64,000 bases of DNA from Chloroflexota bacterium (GTDB taxonomy: Bacteria > Chloroflexota > Anaerolineae > Anaerolineales > UBA4823), in the NCBI GenBank assembly GCA_029557965.1, contig JAKQIM010000026.1:80862-144861 (forward strand), given 5' to 3'. A model generated the notes under the pieces. The model saw only the letters and a program-made list of their open reading frames with translations. It ran no database searches and was not told where the DNA came from. Position 1 is the stretch's first letter, and each line of letters begins with the position of its first letter. Positions 33,452 through 42,739 of the stretch are shown piece after piece. The position numbers and the translations under genes were made by a program.

Positions 33452-36400
33452 TCAAGATGCGATGGCAGGGACGAGCAATTGGATGCGCAGTTGATCATCC
33501 ACCAGCCGCCAGTGCCAAACTGGCCAGGCATCCGGTTTGCCCGTCCGGATGAGTTTTAATGCTTGCTTGAACAGGTCGCGCCCTTCAACTTGAATGGCAG
33601 GGATGCAGCTTTCGAGATACTTTTGTGCCTGTTCTAAGGCAGCCTGGCAGGTGGATGTATCTTTGTCAATCCACAAGGCCTCTGCCTGGCGGTAACCGAT
33701 CAGTGCCAGGCCACAATCTGCGTTGGAGAGCTTGCCCCAGATTTGGGCGGCATGCTGGTACTGCCCCTGTGCCATCTGTGAGCTGCCCTTGCGTAAGTAT
33801 TGATCGCCCAGGCGGATAGCAGCCAACGCGGCCCCAATGGGGAGATTGCAAGCCAGGTAAGCCGCTTTGACTGCGGCCCACTCACCGGCCAGGTCATTCA
33901 CCAGGACCTCGATGCCGGTTGCCCAATGTTCGGTGACGGATGGCAGGATCGACCGGCAGCGCGGCAACCAATCGGCCACCTGACTTTTCTCTGAACGCCA
34001 ATATAACCATGCCATTGCGGCGGTCAGGCCGAGTTCAGCAGTGCCGGGATCTGAACTGAGCAATTGGTGCAGCAGCTTTTCGGCCTCGTCTGGGCGGTTT
34101 TGGCTGATCAAAAGCAGGGCCAGTTTACCACGCAATTTCTGCACATCGGGCTGGGGAGTGGTTTCGGGCAGGATTATGCTGGCAGCCTCGTATGCGGCGG
34201 CGGCACGTCCCAGGTCGCCGTATTGAAGGCAGGCATCACCTAACGCGGATTGAATGCGGCTGTTTAGAGCCAGGTCTGCGGGGGCGGCCTGGCTGGCAGG
34301 GATGTGGTTGATGGCCTCCAGGCCGTGCTGGAAGTGGATGGCGGCCTGGGCAGGGTCTTGCCGCTGGCTGGAATGGCTGCCAGCCAGGAAGAAGTGCTGG
34401 GCGGCAGCCTGCCATAGTTCGGCGTACAGGTAATGCCTGGCGATGGTCTCTTCTTCTTGCGCGGGGCTGGCAGCGGCGGGGGTATCTAAGAATGCGGCGA
34501 TACGGCTGCGCAGTTCGCTGCGTTGGGAGCGCGGCGCGCTGAGATGCTCAGCGATTTGGGCATGGATTTGGCGGCGGCGCGCAAAGGGCAGGCTGTTATA
34601 CAGCACCTCGCGTACCAGGGATTGCTGAAAAGCGTAGAGCGCATCTACGCCAGCTTCAAGCAGTACGATAAGGCGTGTTTCGACCAGAGCATTCAGGTTA
34701 TTACTCAAGGTGACCGGGTCAAGTTTTGATTCCATCAGTGCCAGCACCTGGCTGATGCGGAATTCATCGCCGATCACGGAGGCCAACCTGGCTATTTCTC
34801 GCTGCAGCTCGCTAAGGCTTTCCAGGCTGCTGAGGGCTAATTTTTGCAGGATGTCGGATTCGGTCAGGACTGTCCCCAAGTCTTCGGCGCTGATCTTACG
34901 TGTGGTTTTGATCCAATGGCTGATTTCGCTGACAAACAGGGGGTTACCGGTGCTTTGCTGTTGGATGATGGGGACCAGGTCTGATACCAGGATATGGGCC
35001 ACCAGGGCGGATGTATCTGCCTGGCTAAAAGGTTCTAGAGAAATCGTTTCCCATCGGGCATTCTGCCGGCTGCCCTCGCCGCGTTGGGCGGCGAGCACCA
35101 ACAGCGGCTGGTTTTGCAAACGGGACTGGATGTGCATGAGCAGATCCAGCGATCGATGGTCCATCCAGTGTGCATCTTCGAAGAAGAGCGCCAACGGCCC
35201 TTTCAATAATAAGCCAGAGAGTAAGGCGGCAAAAGCGCTGGCGAGGCGCTCTTGCTCTTGGTTGGACAGCGGAGAGACTTGTAACCAGGTTTGCCCGCCA
35301 AGATCGGTAGGATGGCTTGCTTCTAATTGTTTGAGTAGGGTTGCGCTTTTGCCCTGGCGAGACCTGCGGCCTTGCCTGCTGATTTCGCGCAGTATTTGTG
35401 CGTCATCAGGGGGGCTGTCTTCGGGGCTGGACGGGCTGGTGGGGACAGGGCCAGATGTGAGATGCAGGCCTAGCAGGCTCTCAAGAGCATTGACCTGTTG
35501 TTCATCCAGGGGTATTTCTGCCAGGTGGTGGCGCAGCTTGGATTGTTGGATTTGGGGGATATCGGTGGGGCTGATGTTAGCCAGTGTGCGCAGGATGCCA
35601 CTCAGGCAGGCGTAATGGGTGGCGGTGCGGTAAGAGCGGCACTGGTGAAGCAGTAAGCGCGCCCCCAGTCCTTCAGCCTCTTGGAGCAAGATATCCGCCA
35701 GGTAGCTTTTGCCGATGCCGGGTGCGCCCGTAATGCTCAAGTAAACACATTGCCCCTGGATGGCGCGCTGTAAGAACTGCCTGGCGCGTTCCCATTCGGC
35801 TTTTCGCCCAACGATGGGCGGGCGTTTGTGGATGCGGTTGGCAAGTGTATCTTCGCGCACCCCATCCACTTGATGAAGTGGGATTGGGCGGCTCTTGCCC
35901 TTAACCCGGATGGAAGGCAGCTCGGTCAGCAAAAAATAATCGGAGACGGCATTGTGGATAGATTGGCTGACCAGGATTTGGCCGGGCTTTGCGGCGCCCA
36001 TTAAGCGCGCCGATAAGTTCACATCATCGCCCATCACGGTGTATTCGCGGCGGGTGGAGGAGCCAACCATTCCGGCATATACACTGCCTTGGGTGATGCC
36101 GATACGGTGCTTGACCAGGGGGCCTTCGCAATCAGGGGGGATGTGGCGAGCAAACTTGGCATGCCATCGTTCGTTGAGGGCGTCCAACTCTACATTCATG
36201 GCCAAGGCAGCACTGACGGCGCGTTGGGGGTCGTCTTCGTGACTGACCGGTGCTCCGAACACGGCCAGCAGTTTTGTACCTTTGCTGTAAGGATCAATGC
36301 GGGTGACGATGCCGCCATAGCGAGTGATGGCTTCGTTCATGGCGGTGAAATAGGCGCTGAACAGGCTGGTGAGGCGCGATACACCGGCCTGCCCCCATGC

Positions 36401-37612
36401 GTCAAAGAGGGTTTCAAAGCCGATGAAGTTGCAGAAGAGAACGGTGGTAAGGAGAAATTCGCTTTCAACGCGCCGTTCGCGGGCGTGTACAATCACGCGC
36501 TCGGCTAACTCAGCGGCGATAAAAGGCTCGATGGCGTGGATCTGGTTGAGGGCAACACGCATTTGGGCTAGCAAGGCCTGGGGGCTGGCATTCCACGGCA
36601 CGCCAGAGCGGGCGCGCCGCTCTTCGGCTTTGATCTCGAAATCGCCAATCGATTGCTCGGAACGAGCCTGGGCCTGGTAATAGCCGGGTGACTGGGGCGT
36701 GACGATGAAGTCATCGCCCAAGAGGTTGGCAGTGGCTTCGTTCACAATCAGTTGGCCCGGACCGGTCGATGCGCCTTCTGCGCCCATAGTCTGGGTGACA
36801 GCCGGGCCAATCACGCCGTATTCCATGCGGCGGGCGCTACCTACGCTGGCGGCCATAAATTCGCCGCTGGCGACGCCGATCTTCATTTTCAGACTGACAT
36901 TTTCGGTGGGGGTGGGGATATTCGCAAATTCTCCAATTGCGTACAGCATGCGCGTGCCAGCTCGTACTGCCCACAGCGCCTGGGTTCCTTGCTCTTGCTG
37001 GGGAAAGTAGACCAGGGCAGCGTCGCCAGCAAACTTGAGCAGGGTGCCGCCAGACCAGGAGATGATCTCGAGCATGGTGGCGAAATAGCGGTTCATGATT
37101 TCTGTCAGGCGTTCGGCGCCTTCGGGGCCGAGCACAGCCAGCCGCTCGGAGAGGGCGGTGAACCCGCTGACATCTGAGAAAAGCAAGGAGCCTCTCAAGA
37201 CCTGGCCGCTGACCAGGCCAGCAACAGGCCGGCGCATTTTCTCTTGCACAAGGTGATTGGGTAAGAATGTGGAAAGTAAGTATTGGACGGAGCGCAAACG
37301 TTCCAAGGCGTTAATCAGCACGCCGCGGCGCGGGTCCTCGCTGTTCAGTTTGCGCCATAAATCTGCCGAGAGGAATTTTTCAAGCTCGGGTGGAAGAGAC
37401 AGCTTGCCATCCGGCTCGGCTTCCGATGGGCTTTGGGATTCAAGTGGAGAGGGGGTTATGGCCGGCGCCGGCTTTGGCGCGGCTTTTTCGGTTGTTTTTG
37501 GGGTGTCGCTATCTGAGAAGAGGGCAGAGAGATCGGGTAGACCACGTCCTTGCCTGCGGCGAGGGGGAGGGGCGCCGGGCTTAAAGAGATCGTCGTTCTC
37601 AGAGTTGTCCAT
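33452..37612 (-). CDS. sAC-like twin class III cyclase with AAA/STAND ATPase and TPR-like repeats
   Basis: A 1386-residue protein with the layout of soluble adenylyl cyclase. After a disordered Pro/Ser-rich N-terminus, cyclase C1 (about 140-310) has metal Asp D147 (LLFSDVSGFTAL) and D197 (FAGDAALVYF). C2 (about 385-580) has Asn395 and Thr446 at these places and lacks both. Then come an ATPase with Walker A GAPGIGKS (629-636) and a long helical C-terminus. C1 would bind metal, C2 other active-site residues. The ATG is 9 nt after TATAAT (37622-37627 minus) that overlaps the stop of the upstream polymerase gene, so this promoter drives the cluster. Confidence 0.92.
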   Translation of the reverse strand: MDNSENDDLFKPGAPPPRRRQGRGLPDLSALFSDSDTPKTTEKAAPKPAPAITPSPLESQSPSEAEPDGKLSLPPELEKFLSADLWRKLNSEDPRRGVLINALERLRSVQYLLSTFLPNHLVQEKMRRPVAGLVSGQVLRGSLLFSDVSGFTALSERLAVLGPEGAERLTEIMNRYFATMLEIISWSGGTLLKFAGDAALVYFPQQEQGTQALWAVRAGTRMLYAIGEFANIPTPTENVSLKMKIGVASGEFMAASVGSARRMEYGVIGPAVTQTMGAEGASTGPGQLIVNEATANLLGDDFIVTPQSPGYYQAQARSEQSIGDFEIKAEERRARSGVPWNASPQALLAQMRVALNQIHAIEPFIAAELAERVIVHARERRVESEFLLTTVLFCNFIGFETLFDAWGQAGVSRLTSLFSAYFTAMNEAITRYGGIVTRIDPYSKGTKLLAVFGAPVSHEDDPQRAVSAALAMNVELDALNERWHAKFARHIPPDCEGPLVKHRIGITQGSVYAGMVGSSTRREYTVMGDDVNLSARLMGAAKPGQILVSQSIHNAVSDYFLLTELPSIRVKGKSRPIPLHQVDGVREDTLANRIHKRPPIVGRKAEWERARQFLQRAIQGQCVYLSITGAPGIGKSYLADILLQEAEGLGARLLLHQCRSYRTATHYACLSGILRTLANISPTDIPQIQQSKLRHHLAEIPLDEQQVNALESLLGLHLTSGPVPTSPSSPEDSPPDDAQILREISRQGRRSRQGKSATLLKQLEASHPTDLGGQTWLQVSPLSNQEQERLASAFAALLSGLLLKGPLALFFEDAHWMDHRSLDLLMHIQSRLQNQPLLVLAAQRGEGSRQNARWETISLEPFSQADTSALVAHILVSDLVPIIQQQSTGNPLFVSEISHWIKTTRKISAEDLGTVLTESDILQKLALSSLESLSELQREIARLASVIGDEFRISQVLALMESKLDPVTLSNNLNALVETRLIVLLEAGVDALYAFQQSLVREVLYNSLPFARRRQIHAQIAEHLSAPRSQRSELRSRIAAFLDTPAAASPAQEEETIARHYLYAELWQAAAQHFFLAGSHSSQRQDPAQAAIHFQHGLEAINHIPASQAAPADLALNSRIQSALGDACLQYGDLGRAAAAYEAASIILPETTPQPDVQKLRGKLALLLISQNRPDEAEKLLHQLLSSDPGTAELGLTAAMAWLYWRSEKSQVADWLPRCRSILPSVTEHWATGIEVLVNDLAGEWAAVKAAYLACNLPIGAALAAIRLGDQYLRKGSSQMAQGQYQHAAQIWGKLSNADCGLALIGYRQAEALWIDKDTSTCQAALEQAQKYLESCIPAIQVEGRDLFKQALKLIRTGKPDAWPVWHWRLVDDQLRIQLLVPAIAS

Positions 37613-37621
37613 AACACATAA

Positions 37622-37627
37622 ATTATA
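37622..37627 (-). promoter_or_regulatory. -10 box (TATAAT) of the signalling cluster
   Basis: A perfect TATAAT on the minus strand ends 9 nt before the ATG at 37612 and overlaps the stop codon of the polysaccharide-polymerase gene. It gives the cyclase cluster its own near-leaderless promoter. Confidence 0.6.
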
Positions 37628-39230
37628 CCCTTATGTGTTCGGAATGGGCTTGTGTATCCGCTTCAGGAGTTGGTTTTACACCATGGCGAGAAGCATTGGA
37701 AGCAAACTCATCTTGGCGGTGGACGAGTCCGGCGGCTGAGATGATGCCGGTGATTACCCACCAGTAGGGCATGGCAAAGGAGTCGATGCTGAAGCCCTCG
37801 CCAATGAAAGCAACCAGTGCTAATTGGCCGGTGAAAGCCAGTGTGCGCAGGACCGGCTGGTGGCTGCGACAGGTTAACTGAGAAGACCGAAACAAAAGAT
37901 ACAGCCAGGTGATAAAGATGGCAAAACCGAGTGCCCCGGTTTCGGCGAGCAGACGCACCCACAAGCTTTTGATATTGGGGGCTACTGAAGAATCAAACAT
38001 CAGCATACTCACTTCGTAGGAACCCCATCCAATGGCGGGCATGTGGCTAGGAAAGAAGAAGCCTGAATTACCAAGCCCAACCCCAAGCCAGGGGAAATCG
38101 CGGAAGACTGTCCAGCCAGTGGTCCAATATACCATGCGTTCCATGAATGCCAGGCGGTTGCTGTAATAGAGAAGGGTATTCTCGTCTAGCATCAACATCT
38201 TGAGAACATCTTTCCAGGGAGGAAGGTATTCATACATAAGCAACAAACGTTCATCCCTCAGGCTGGCAACCAATATCAGCCCCAAGCCCAGGGCCAGATA
38301 GAGGAGAAAGAGGACAATATTGATCAGCAGGCCGATTGCCCACCTGAACTGGCGCTGTGAAGCAAGCTTATTGGCCCAGGGTCGGGAGGTGATCTTGTTC
38401 AGCAGCTTGTGGTAGAGCGCCCAGTGGAGTTTCATGACCAAGAAGACGACCAGGAGCATGAAGGAGATCAAGCCAATGCGGGGTGAAGCCAGAAAGAAAA
38501 AGATGATTCCTGGCACGAGCAGGAGATTTTCTAGCGACAGGCGCAAGACGCGGAAACGGAAGGCGGAAGTGCGCTGATAAGTGGCGGCAAGCCACAAGGG
38601 TAAATATAAAATGACCAGTTGATGGGCAAACCAGGATGGCTCATATGTCAGGCCGCTGATGCGTTGTCCGCCGCGCTCGGCGGCATGCGGAACCTGAACA
38701 ACCAAAAATTCCTGGATGCGTTCCATCCAGTAGGGATATTCATAATCCTGGCCAAGGATGAAGTAAGATTGGATGAGCGCATAAACCAATGTGAAGATGC
38801 CGCTAATGGTGAGCCATTGCCAGGTTTTGTGCAATTTCTGGGTGTGGTTAGGCCATGAGGCAATGACAAAGTAAAAGGCCACGCCGATGATCAAAGTGAC
38901 GAAAGCCCGCAGTTCTTGGGCAGGCAAAACCCTTTCTTTATAGGGGGGGACGTTGATAAAAAAGGCAGCTGCGTTTGCTAGGAGTACAACCAAAACCAAG
39001 ACAACCAGAGGCCGCGCCTCGATTGGCAGAACCCCGCCGCGTAGGATGAAGGGGATGAACCAAATGACTGCCAGGATCAGGATGGGCAGCGCTGAAAGGG
39101 GGGCTACAACGGTGTTGGTTAGCTGGATCAGCAAAGAAAAGCTGGTCATGGGCAGCGTGAAAAGTGCAAAGGCCCATAGGAAGTCCAGGCCTTTTTGCCA
39201 GGCGGGCAAGAGTCTGTGAAACTGGCTCAT
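37623..39230 (-). CDS. O-antigen ligase/polymerase-family membrane protein
   Basis: A 535-residue protein with about eleven to twelve hydrophobic segments and a large extracytoplasmic loop holding GQRISGLTYEPSWFAHQLV (about 190-210), a signature of the Wzy/WaaL O-antigen polymerase/ligase family. It probably polymerises or ligates a surface polysaccharide on the outer face of the membrane. It overlaps the upstream co-polymerase gene by 4 nt. No glycosyltransferases are present, so most of the polysaccharide pathway lies elsewhere. Confidence 0.85.
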   Translation of the reverse strand: MSQFHRLLPAWQKGLDFLWAFALFTLPMTSFSLLIQLTNTVVAPLSALPILILAVIWFIPFILRGGVLPIEARPLVVLVLVVLLANAAAFFINVPPYKERVLPAQELRAFVTLIIGVAFYFVIASWPNHTQKLHKTWQWLTISGIFTLVYALIQSYFILGQDYEYPYWMERIQEFLVVQVPHAAERGGQRISGLTYEPSWFAHQLVILYLPLWLAATYQRTSAFRFRVLRLSLENLLLVPGIIFFFLASPRIGLISFMLLVVFLVMKLHWALYHKLLNKITSRPWANKLASQRQFRWAIGLLINIVLFLLYLALGLGLILVASLRDERLLLMYEYLPPWKDVLKMLMLDENTLLYYSNRLAFMERMVYWTTGWTVFRDFPWLGVGLGNSGFFFPSHMPAIGWGSYEVSMLMFDSSVAPNIKSLWVRLLAETGALGFAIFITWLYLLFRSSQLTCRSHQPVLRTLAFTGQLALVAFIGEGFSIDSFAMPYWWVITGIISAAGLVHRQDEFASNASRHGVKPTPEADTQAHSEHIRV

Positions 39231-39856
39231 GCTGCTTTGGGCCGCCGGAAGGGAAATACATCGGCGAGAAAAATGCCCACAACTGCGCCTGCAAGCATGC
39301 CTGCCAGCATTAAGTGGTTGCGCTGGTATAGGACCGGCTCGGTTGGTGTTGGCTGGAATTCGGGAGCGCCGAACATAACGTAGCCAGCGATGTTTCCGCT
39401 GGCCTGCAGACTGAGCATGGATTCGTGGGCCATAGCAGCCCAGATCTCGACGGTGGCCTGGGCAATTTGAGGATCGGCGTGGCGATAGCGCAGGTACCAG
39501 AAAGTCAGCCGCCGCTCAACGGTGCTGTTTTTTATCAAGGATACGGCATCAACTTGAATACCCTGGCGGGCAGCCTCGGCTGTAACCAACTCAAGCAAGA
39601 TCGGAGACTCGATCACCGCTTCGGTAGTAGAGACAGCCATATCTTGGACGCGGACGAATTGATCGCGAGGAATATCCAGGATGGGCATTTTCTCGAGGTC
39701 GGTCTGCACCAGATAGATGGCAACGGCTTCATATTGGGGTGGGGTAAGGTAGTGGAAGATAAAGCCGGCCAGGGCGCCCAACAGGATCGCGACCACAATA
39801 ACCCACCAGCGGCTGGCCAGGCGACGGAAATGTTCCAATGGTACAAATTCTTGCAT
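39227..39856 (-). CDS. Wzz-type chain-length determinant/co-polymerase
   Basis: This 209-residue protein has two membrane segments at about residues 17-37 (RWWVIVVAILLGALAGFIFHY) and 179-197 (HLMLAGMLAGAVVGIFLAD) flanking a periplasmic-type domain. That is the topology of polysaccharide co-polymerases (Wzz/YveK). A Pro-rich motif (EFQPTPTEPVLYQRN) precedes the second segment, as in the family. There is no C-terminal tyrosine kinase. It is encoded just ahead of the polymerase with a 4-nt overlap. Confidence 0.82.
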   Translation of the reverse strand: MQEFVPLEHFRRLASRWWVIVVAILLGALAGFIFHYLTPPQYEAVAIYLVQTDLEKMPILDIPRDQFVRVQDMAVSTTEAVIESPILLELVTAEAARQGIQVDAVSLIKNSTVERRLTFWYLRYRHADPQIAQATVEIWAAMAHESMLSLQASGNIAGYVMFGAPEFQPTPTEPVLYQRNHLMLAGMLAGAVVGIFLADVFPFRRPKAA

Positions 39857-39942
39857 ATCAACTCTTCTCTATCGGTTTCGTTATTCTCGCAACGGTCATT
39901 TCGATCAGGAAACTGGCGTAATTATAATCGCTTCGGAGGCGT

Positions 39943-39948
39943 TATAAT
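39943..39948 (+). promoter_or_regulatory. -10 box (TATAAT) of the lasso peptide operon
   Basis: A perfect TATAAT ends 7 nt before the ATG at 39956, so the first gene of the lasso cluster is probably translated from a leaderless message. The divergent polysaccharide operon starts 100 nt away. Confidence 0.65.
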
Positions 39949-39955
39949 ACTTGTC

Positions 39956-40240
39956 ATGATCACATTACATACCAAGTTTCAAATCCCCGAGGAAGTACTA
40001 TTTCGTGAAATAGGCGGCGAAGCCGTGATTTTGAATACTAAGACGGGCAAGTATTATGGGTTGAACGAGATGGGTACCCAGATGTGGGCCCTGTTGGTTG
40101 AAAAGGGTACACTGCTGGAGGCTTGCCGGGTCTTATCAGATGCTTATGATGTGGAAGAGGAACAAGTGCAAGGGGATATGCTGCAGTTGATGGAAACCCT
40201 GGTAGAGAAGGGATTGCTGCACATTGAGCCTGCGGCATAA
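39956..40240 (+). CDS. PqqD-like RiPP recognition element (lasso B1 protein)
   Basis: This 94-residue PqqD-fold protein carries the family pattern: FREIGGEAVILNTKTGKYYGLNEMGTQMWALL, then a helical part ending LMETLVEKGLLHIE. In split lasso systems this stand-alone RRE (B1) binds the YxxPxL motif of the leader peptide and presents it to the B2 protease. It begins the lasso operon. The downstream B2 gene starts inside its last codons. The start is fixed by the -10 box and by the beginning of homology. Confidence 0.93.
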   Translation: MITLHTKFQIPEEVLFREIGGEAVILNTKTGKYYGLNEMGTQMWALLVEKGTLLEACRVLSDAYDVEEEQVQGDMLQLMETLVEKGLLHIEPAA

Positions 40241-40721
40241 ACTGGTTACGGCCAAAGGACTGACCTGGCGTGAACACGGGCTGATCCTCCAGGCGTGGTT
40301 TTTACTGCTGGGCGTAGATTGGGGTTTGAGGCTATTCCCATTCCGGCGAGTACAAAATTGGACGTTGGGAGATCAAGGAAAGGTATTTGCGCATAGCCAA
40401 AACGCCGAGCTTTCTGTTCAAAGCGAATCCGATCTGAAGAGCGCGCGACAATTGGGCGCTCAGGTCAGCCGGGCGGCGCGTAACCACGTGTATCCAATGA
40501 GCTGCCTGCGTCGTTCTTTGGTCTTGCAGGGCTTATTGGCGCGGCGAGGTATTGCTGCAGAGCTGCGGATTGGCGTACGCAGAGATGGCGAGAGATTGCA
40601 GGCGCATGCGTGGGTGGAAGTGGCAGGGGTTCCTATTGAGGAGCCAGAGGGAATAGCTGCTGCTTACCCACCATTGAACGAGGTGGATGAGGTGGCGAAG
40701 AAATATGAACAAAATCAGTAA
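40224..40721 (+). CDS. Lasso leader peptidase B2 (transglutaminase-like)
   Basis: A protein of about 165 residues of the transglutaminase-like lasso B2 family, which removes the leader peptide. Key residues visible are Cys94 in YPMSCLRRSLVLQGLLARRG and His128 in LQAHAWVEVAG; the third acidic residue probably falls in the IEEPEG stretch near 139-142. The start is a TTG at 40224 overlapping the RRE gene by 17 nt, with AAGG about 13 nt before it. It is coupled to B1, its functional partner. Confidence 0.9.
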   Translation: MSLRHKLVTAKGLTWREHGLILQAWFLLLGVDWGLRLFPFRRVQNWTLGDQGKVFAHSQNAELSVQSESDLKSARQLGAQVSRAARNHVYPMSCLRRSLVLQGLLARRGIAAELRIGVRRDGERLQAHAWVEVAGVPIEEPEGIAAAYPPLNEVDEVAKKYEQNQ

Positions 40722-40736
40722 GGGGTACTCAATCTT

Positions 40737-42611
40737 GTGAGCGGGATTTGCGTTCAACTCAACCTGGATGGCGCTCAGGTTGATGATGGTGGGCTGCACA
40801 GGATGGCGGAGGCCGCTGCTTACCGTGGTCCGGATGGAATCCGTTACCGGTTGGATGGCGCAGTGGGCATGGCCCACCTGGCTTTTCATACCACGCCTGA
40901 GGCTGTGAGCGAGGTGCAGCCGCTGGTGGGCGCAAATGGACGATTGATGCTGGTGGCAGACGCGCGCCTGGATCATCGGGATGAACTGATTGCCGGATTA
41001 ACTTCCAGGGGATTTGTGCAAGAAAAAAGTCCTTCGGATGCGGCCTTGATCCTGGCATCTTATCTGTGTTGGGGGAAGGACTGCTTGCGGCAGATCAATG
41101 GCGATTATGCATTTGCGATTTGGGATGCTGAAGCACAAGAATTGTTTTGTGCGCGTGACGCGATTGGCATCCGGCTGCTGCATTATGCTCAGGTGGGGCA
41201 GCGTTTATACATTGCAACAGCAATTGGCTCGATCCTGGCGGCTCAACCAGACCTGCGGAAAGTGAACTTGCCGATCATCCAGGATTTCCTGGCGGGAAGG
41301 TACGGGCGCTGGGTTTATCAAACTGCTTACGAGGAAATCGCGCGCCTGCCGCAGTCTTATACGATGACGGTGCGGGATGGGCGAATTTCGTTGCAGCGTT
41401 ATTGGGTGTGGGGAGAACAGTCGCTAACGCGATACCAACGCGATGAAGATTACATAGCTCACTACCGTGAACTGTTTGAGAAGGCGACATTATCTTGTTT
41501 GCGTACCACTGTCCCGGTCAGTGTTTGGTCGGGCGGAGGATTGGACTCGGCGGTAACGGCAACGACGGTCGATTATTTATTGGAAAAATATGGGCTGGAT
41601 GTGGATGCATATCTTCATTCGGCAGTGTTCAAGGGAATCCCCTCGGCAGACGAGAGCGCATATGCTGAGGCTTTGGCGATGCACTGCACGCGCTTTAAGG
41701 GCAGCCGCTTGCTGCCAAGCGAGGACTGCTGGGGGTTCAAAGAGCATGGACGGGATGGCGGGTATCCGCTTGATGAGCCAGAACCGGGTATTGACCGCGC
41801 CTTGACCAACCGCCTGTATGGGGCAGCCAGGGGGGATGGCTGTAGGGTTTGTCTTTCAGGAGAGGGCTCGGATAACGCGCTGCTGAAGGGGGCGTATATA
41901 TACCTGGATGTGCTGCGGGATGTACCCTTGAAACATCTGCGTGAAGAACTGCCCTATTTTATCGCGCGTTCTGGTCACTCGTGGTTGGGGATATTGGCAC
42001 GGGCGTATTTGCGGCCTGCTATGCCCAATTTCTGGCGGGTATTGAAGCGTTTCAAGCGCAGGCCTGAGGAGATGGGTTGGAAAGTGCCAACTCTTCCTCC
42101 GCCGGATGAGTACCTGCCTGTGCCTGAGTTTTCGAGCCAAGGCGGACGGACAGCGTACGAAACATTAACCAGGGGGCATTATGCGTTTCGGTTGGCTTAT
42201 TTTGATATACTAGCTGCGTCCAATGGTTTTGAAGAACGCTATCCCTTCTTGGATCGCCGGCTGGTGGAATATTCGCTGCAGATACCCCCGCACCTTCGTT
42301 TTCGGCGGGGCACCAGTAAGCTGATCTTGCGCCAGGCTTTTGCAGATATTCTTCCAGCGAAAATCTCATCTCGCAAAGGAAACACACACCTGGGCGATGT
42401 GATCGAGCCGGGTGTGTTGGGAGAAGAGCGCCAGGAGATCGAAGCTCTGCTGACCAATGCACGTGTGGTGAGCGGTGGGCTGATTGATGAAGGTCAACTG
42501 CGCGAGACGTGGAATACCTATGTTGAAAAACGAGATCAAAATTGCTATCATATGTTGATGGATGTGCTGCCGATTGAAGATTGGCTGCGTTTTTTGGAGG
42601 ATGCTGCCTGA
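40737..42611 (+). CDS. Lasso cyclase (asparagine synthetase B-like)
   Basis: This 624-residue protein is the ATP-dependent macrolactam synthetase of lasso systems. The N-terminal glutaminase-like domain lacks the catalytic Cys2 (MSGICVQL; Ser2), so it does not use glutamine. The synthetase domain has the adenylation P-loop SGGGLDS at 265-271 (usual pattern SGGxDS), LSGEGSDNALLKGAY and ERYPFLDRRLVEYSL. It should activate the Asp9 side chain of the core peptide and join it to the Gly1 amine. The GTG start at 40737 has AAGGGG 11 nt upstream. It follows B2 by 15 nt. Confidence 0.92.
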   Translation: MSGICVQLNLDGAQVDDGGLHRMAEAAAYRGPDGIRYRLDGAVGMAHLAFHTTPEAVSEVQPLVGANGRLMLVADARLDHRDELIAGLTSRGFVQEKSPSDAALILASYLCWGKDCLRQINGDYAFAIWDAEAQELFCARDAIGIRLLHYAQVGQRLYIATAIGSILAAQPDLRKVNLPIIQDFLAGRYGRWVYQTAYEEIARLPQSYTMTVRDGRISLQRYWVWGEQSLTRYQRDEDYIAHYRELFEKATLSCLRTTVPVSVWSGGGLDSAVTATTVDYLLEKYGLDVDAYLHSAVFKGIPSADESAYAEALAMHCTRFKGSRLLPSEDCWGFKEHGRDGGYPLDEPEPGIDRALTNRLYGAARGDGCRVCLSGEGSDNALLKGAYIYLDVLRDVPLKHLREELPYFIARSGHSWLGILARAYLRPAMPNFWRVLKRFKRRPEEMGWKVPTLPPPDEYLPVPEFSSQGGRTAYETLTRGHYAFRLAYFDILAASNGFEERYPFLDRRLVEYSLQIPPHLRFRRGTSKLILRQAFADILPAKISSRKGNTHLGDVIEPGVLGEERQEIEALLTNARVVSGGLIDEGQLRETWNTYVEKRDQNCYHMLMDVLPIEDWLRFLEDAA

Positions 42612-42739
42612 TTGGGGCGGCAGAGCAGCCAGACGTGCAACTTGGAACATGATCGAGACAATCGTTTCGGCAAATTGTGATAAAATAACCAAAGTATTAT
42701 GCATTTTTGCATCCGTTTTATCGCGGAAGGAAGGGACTT

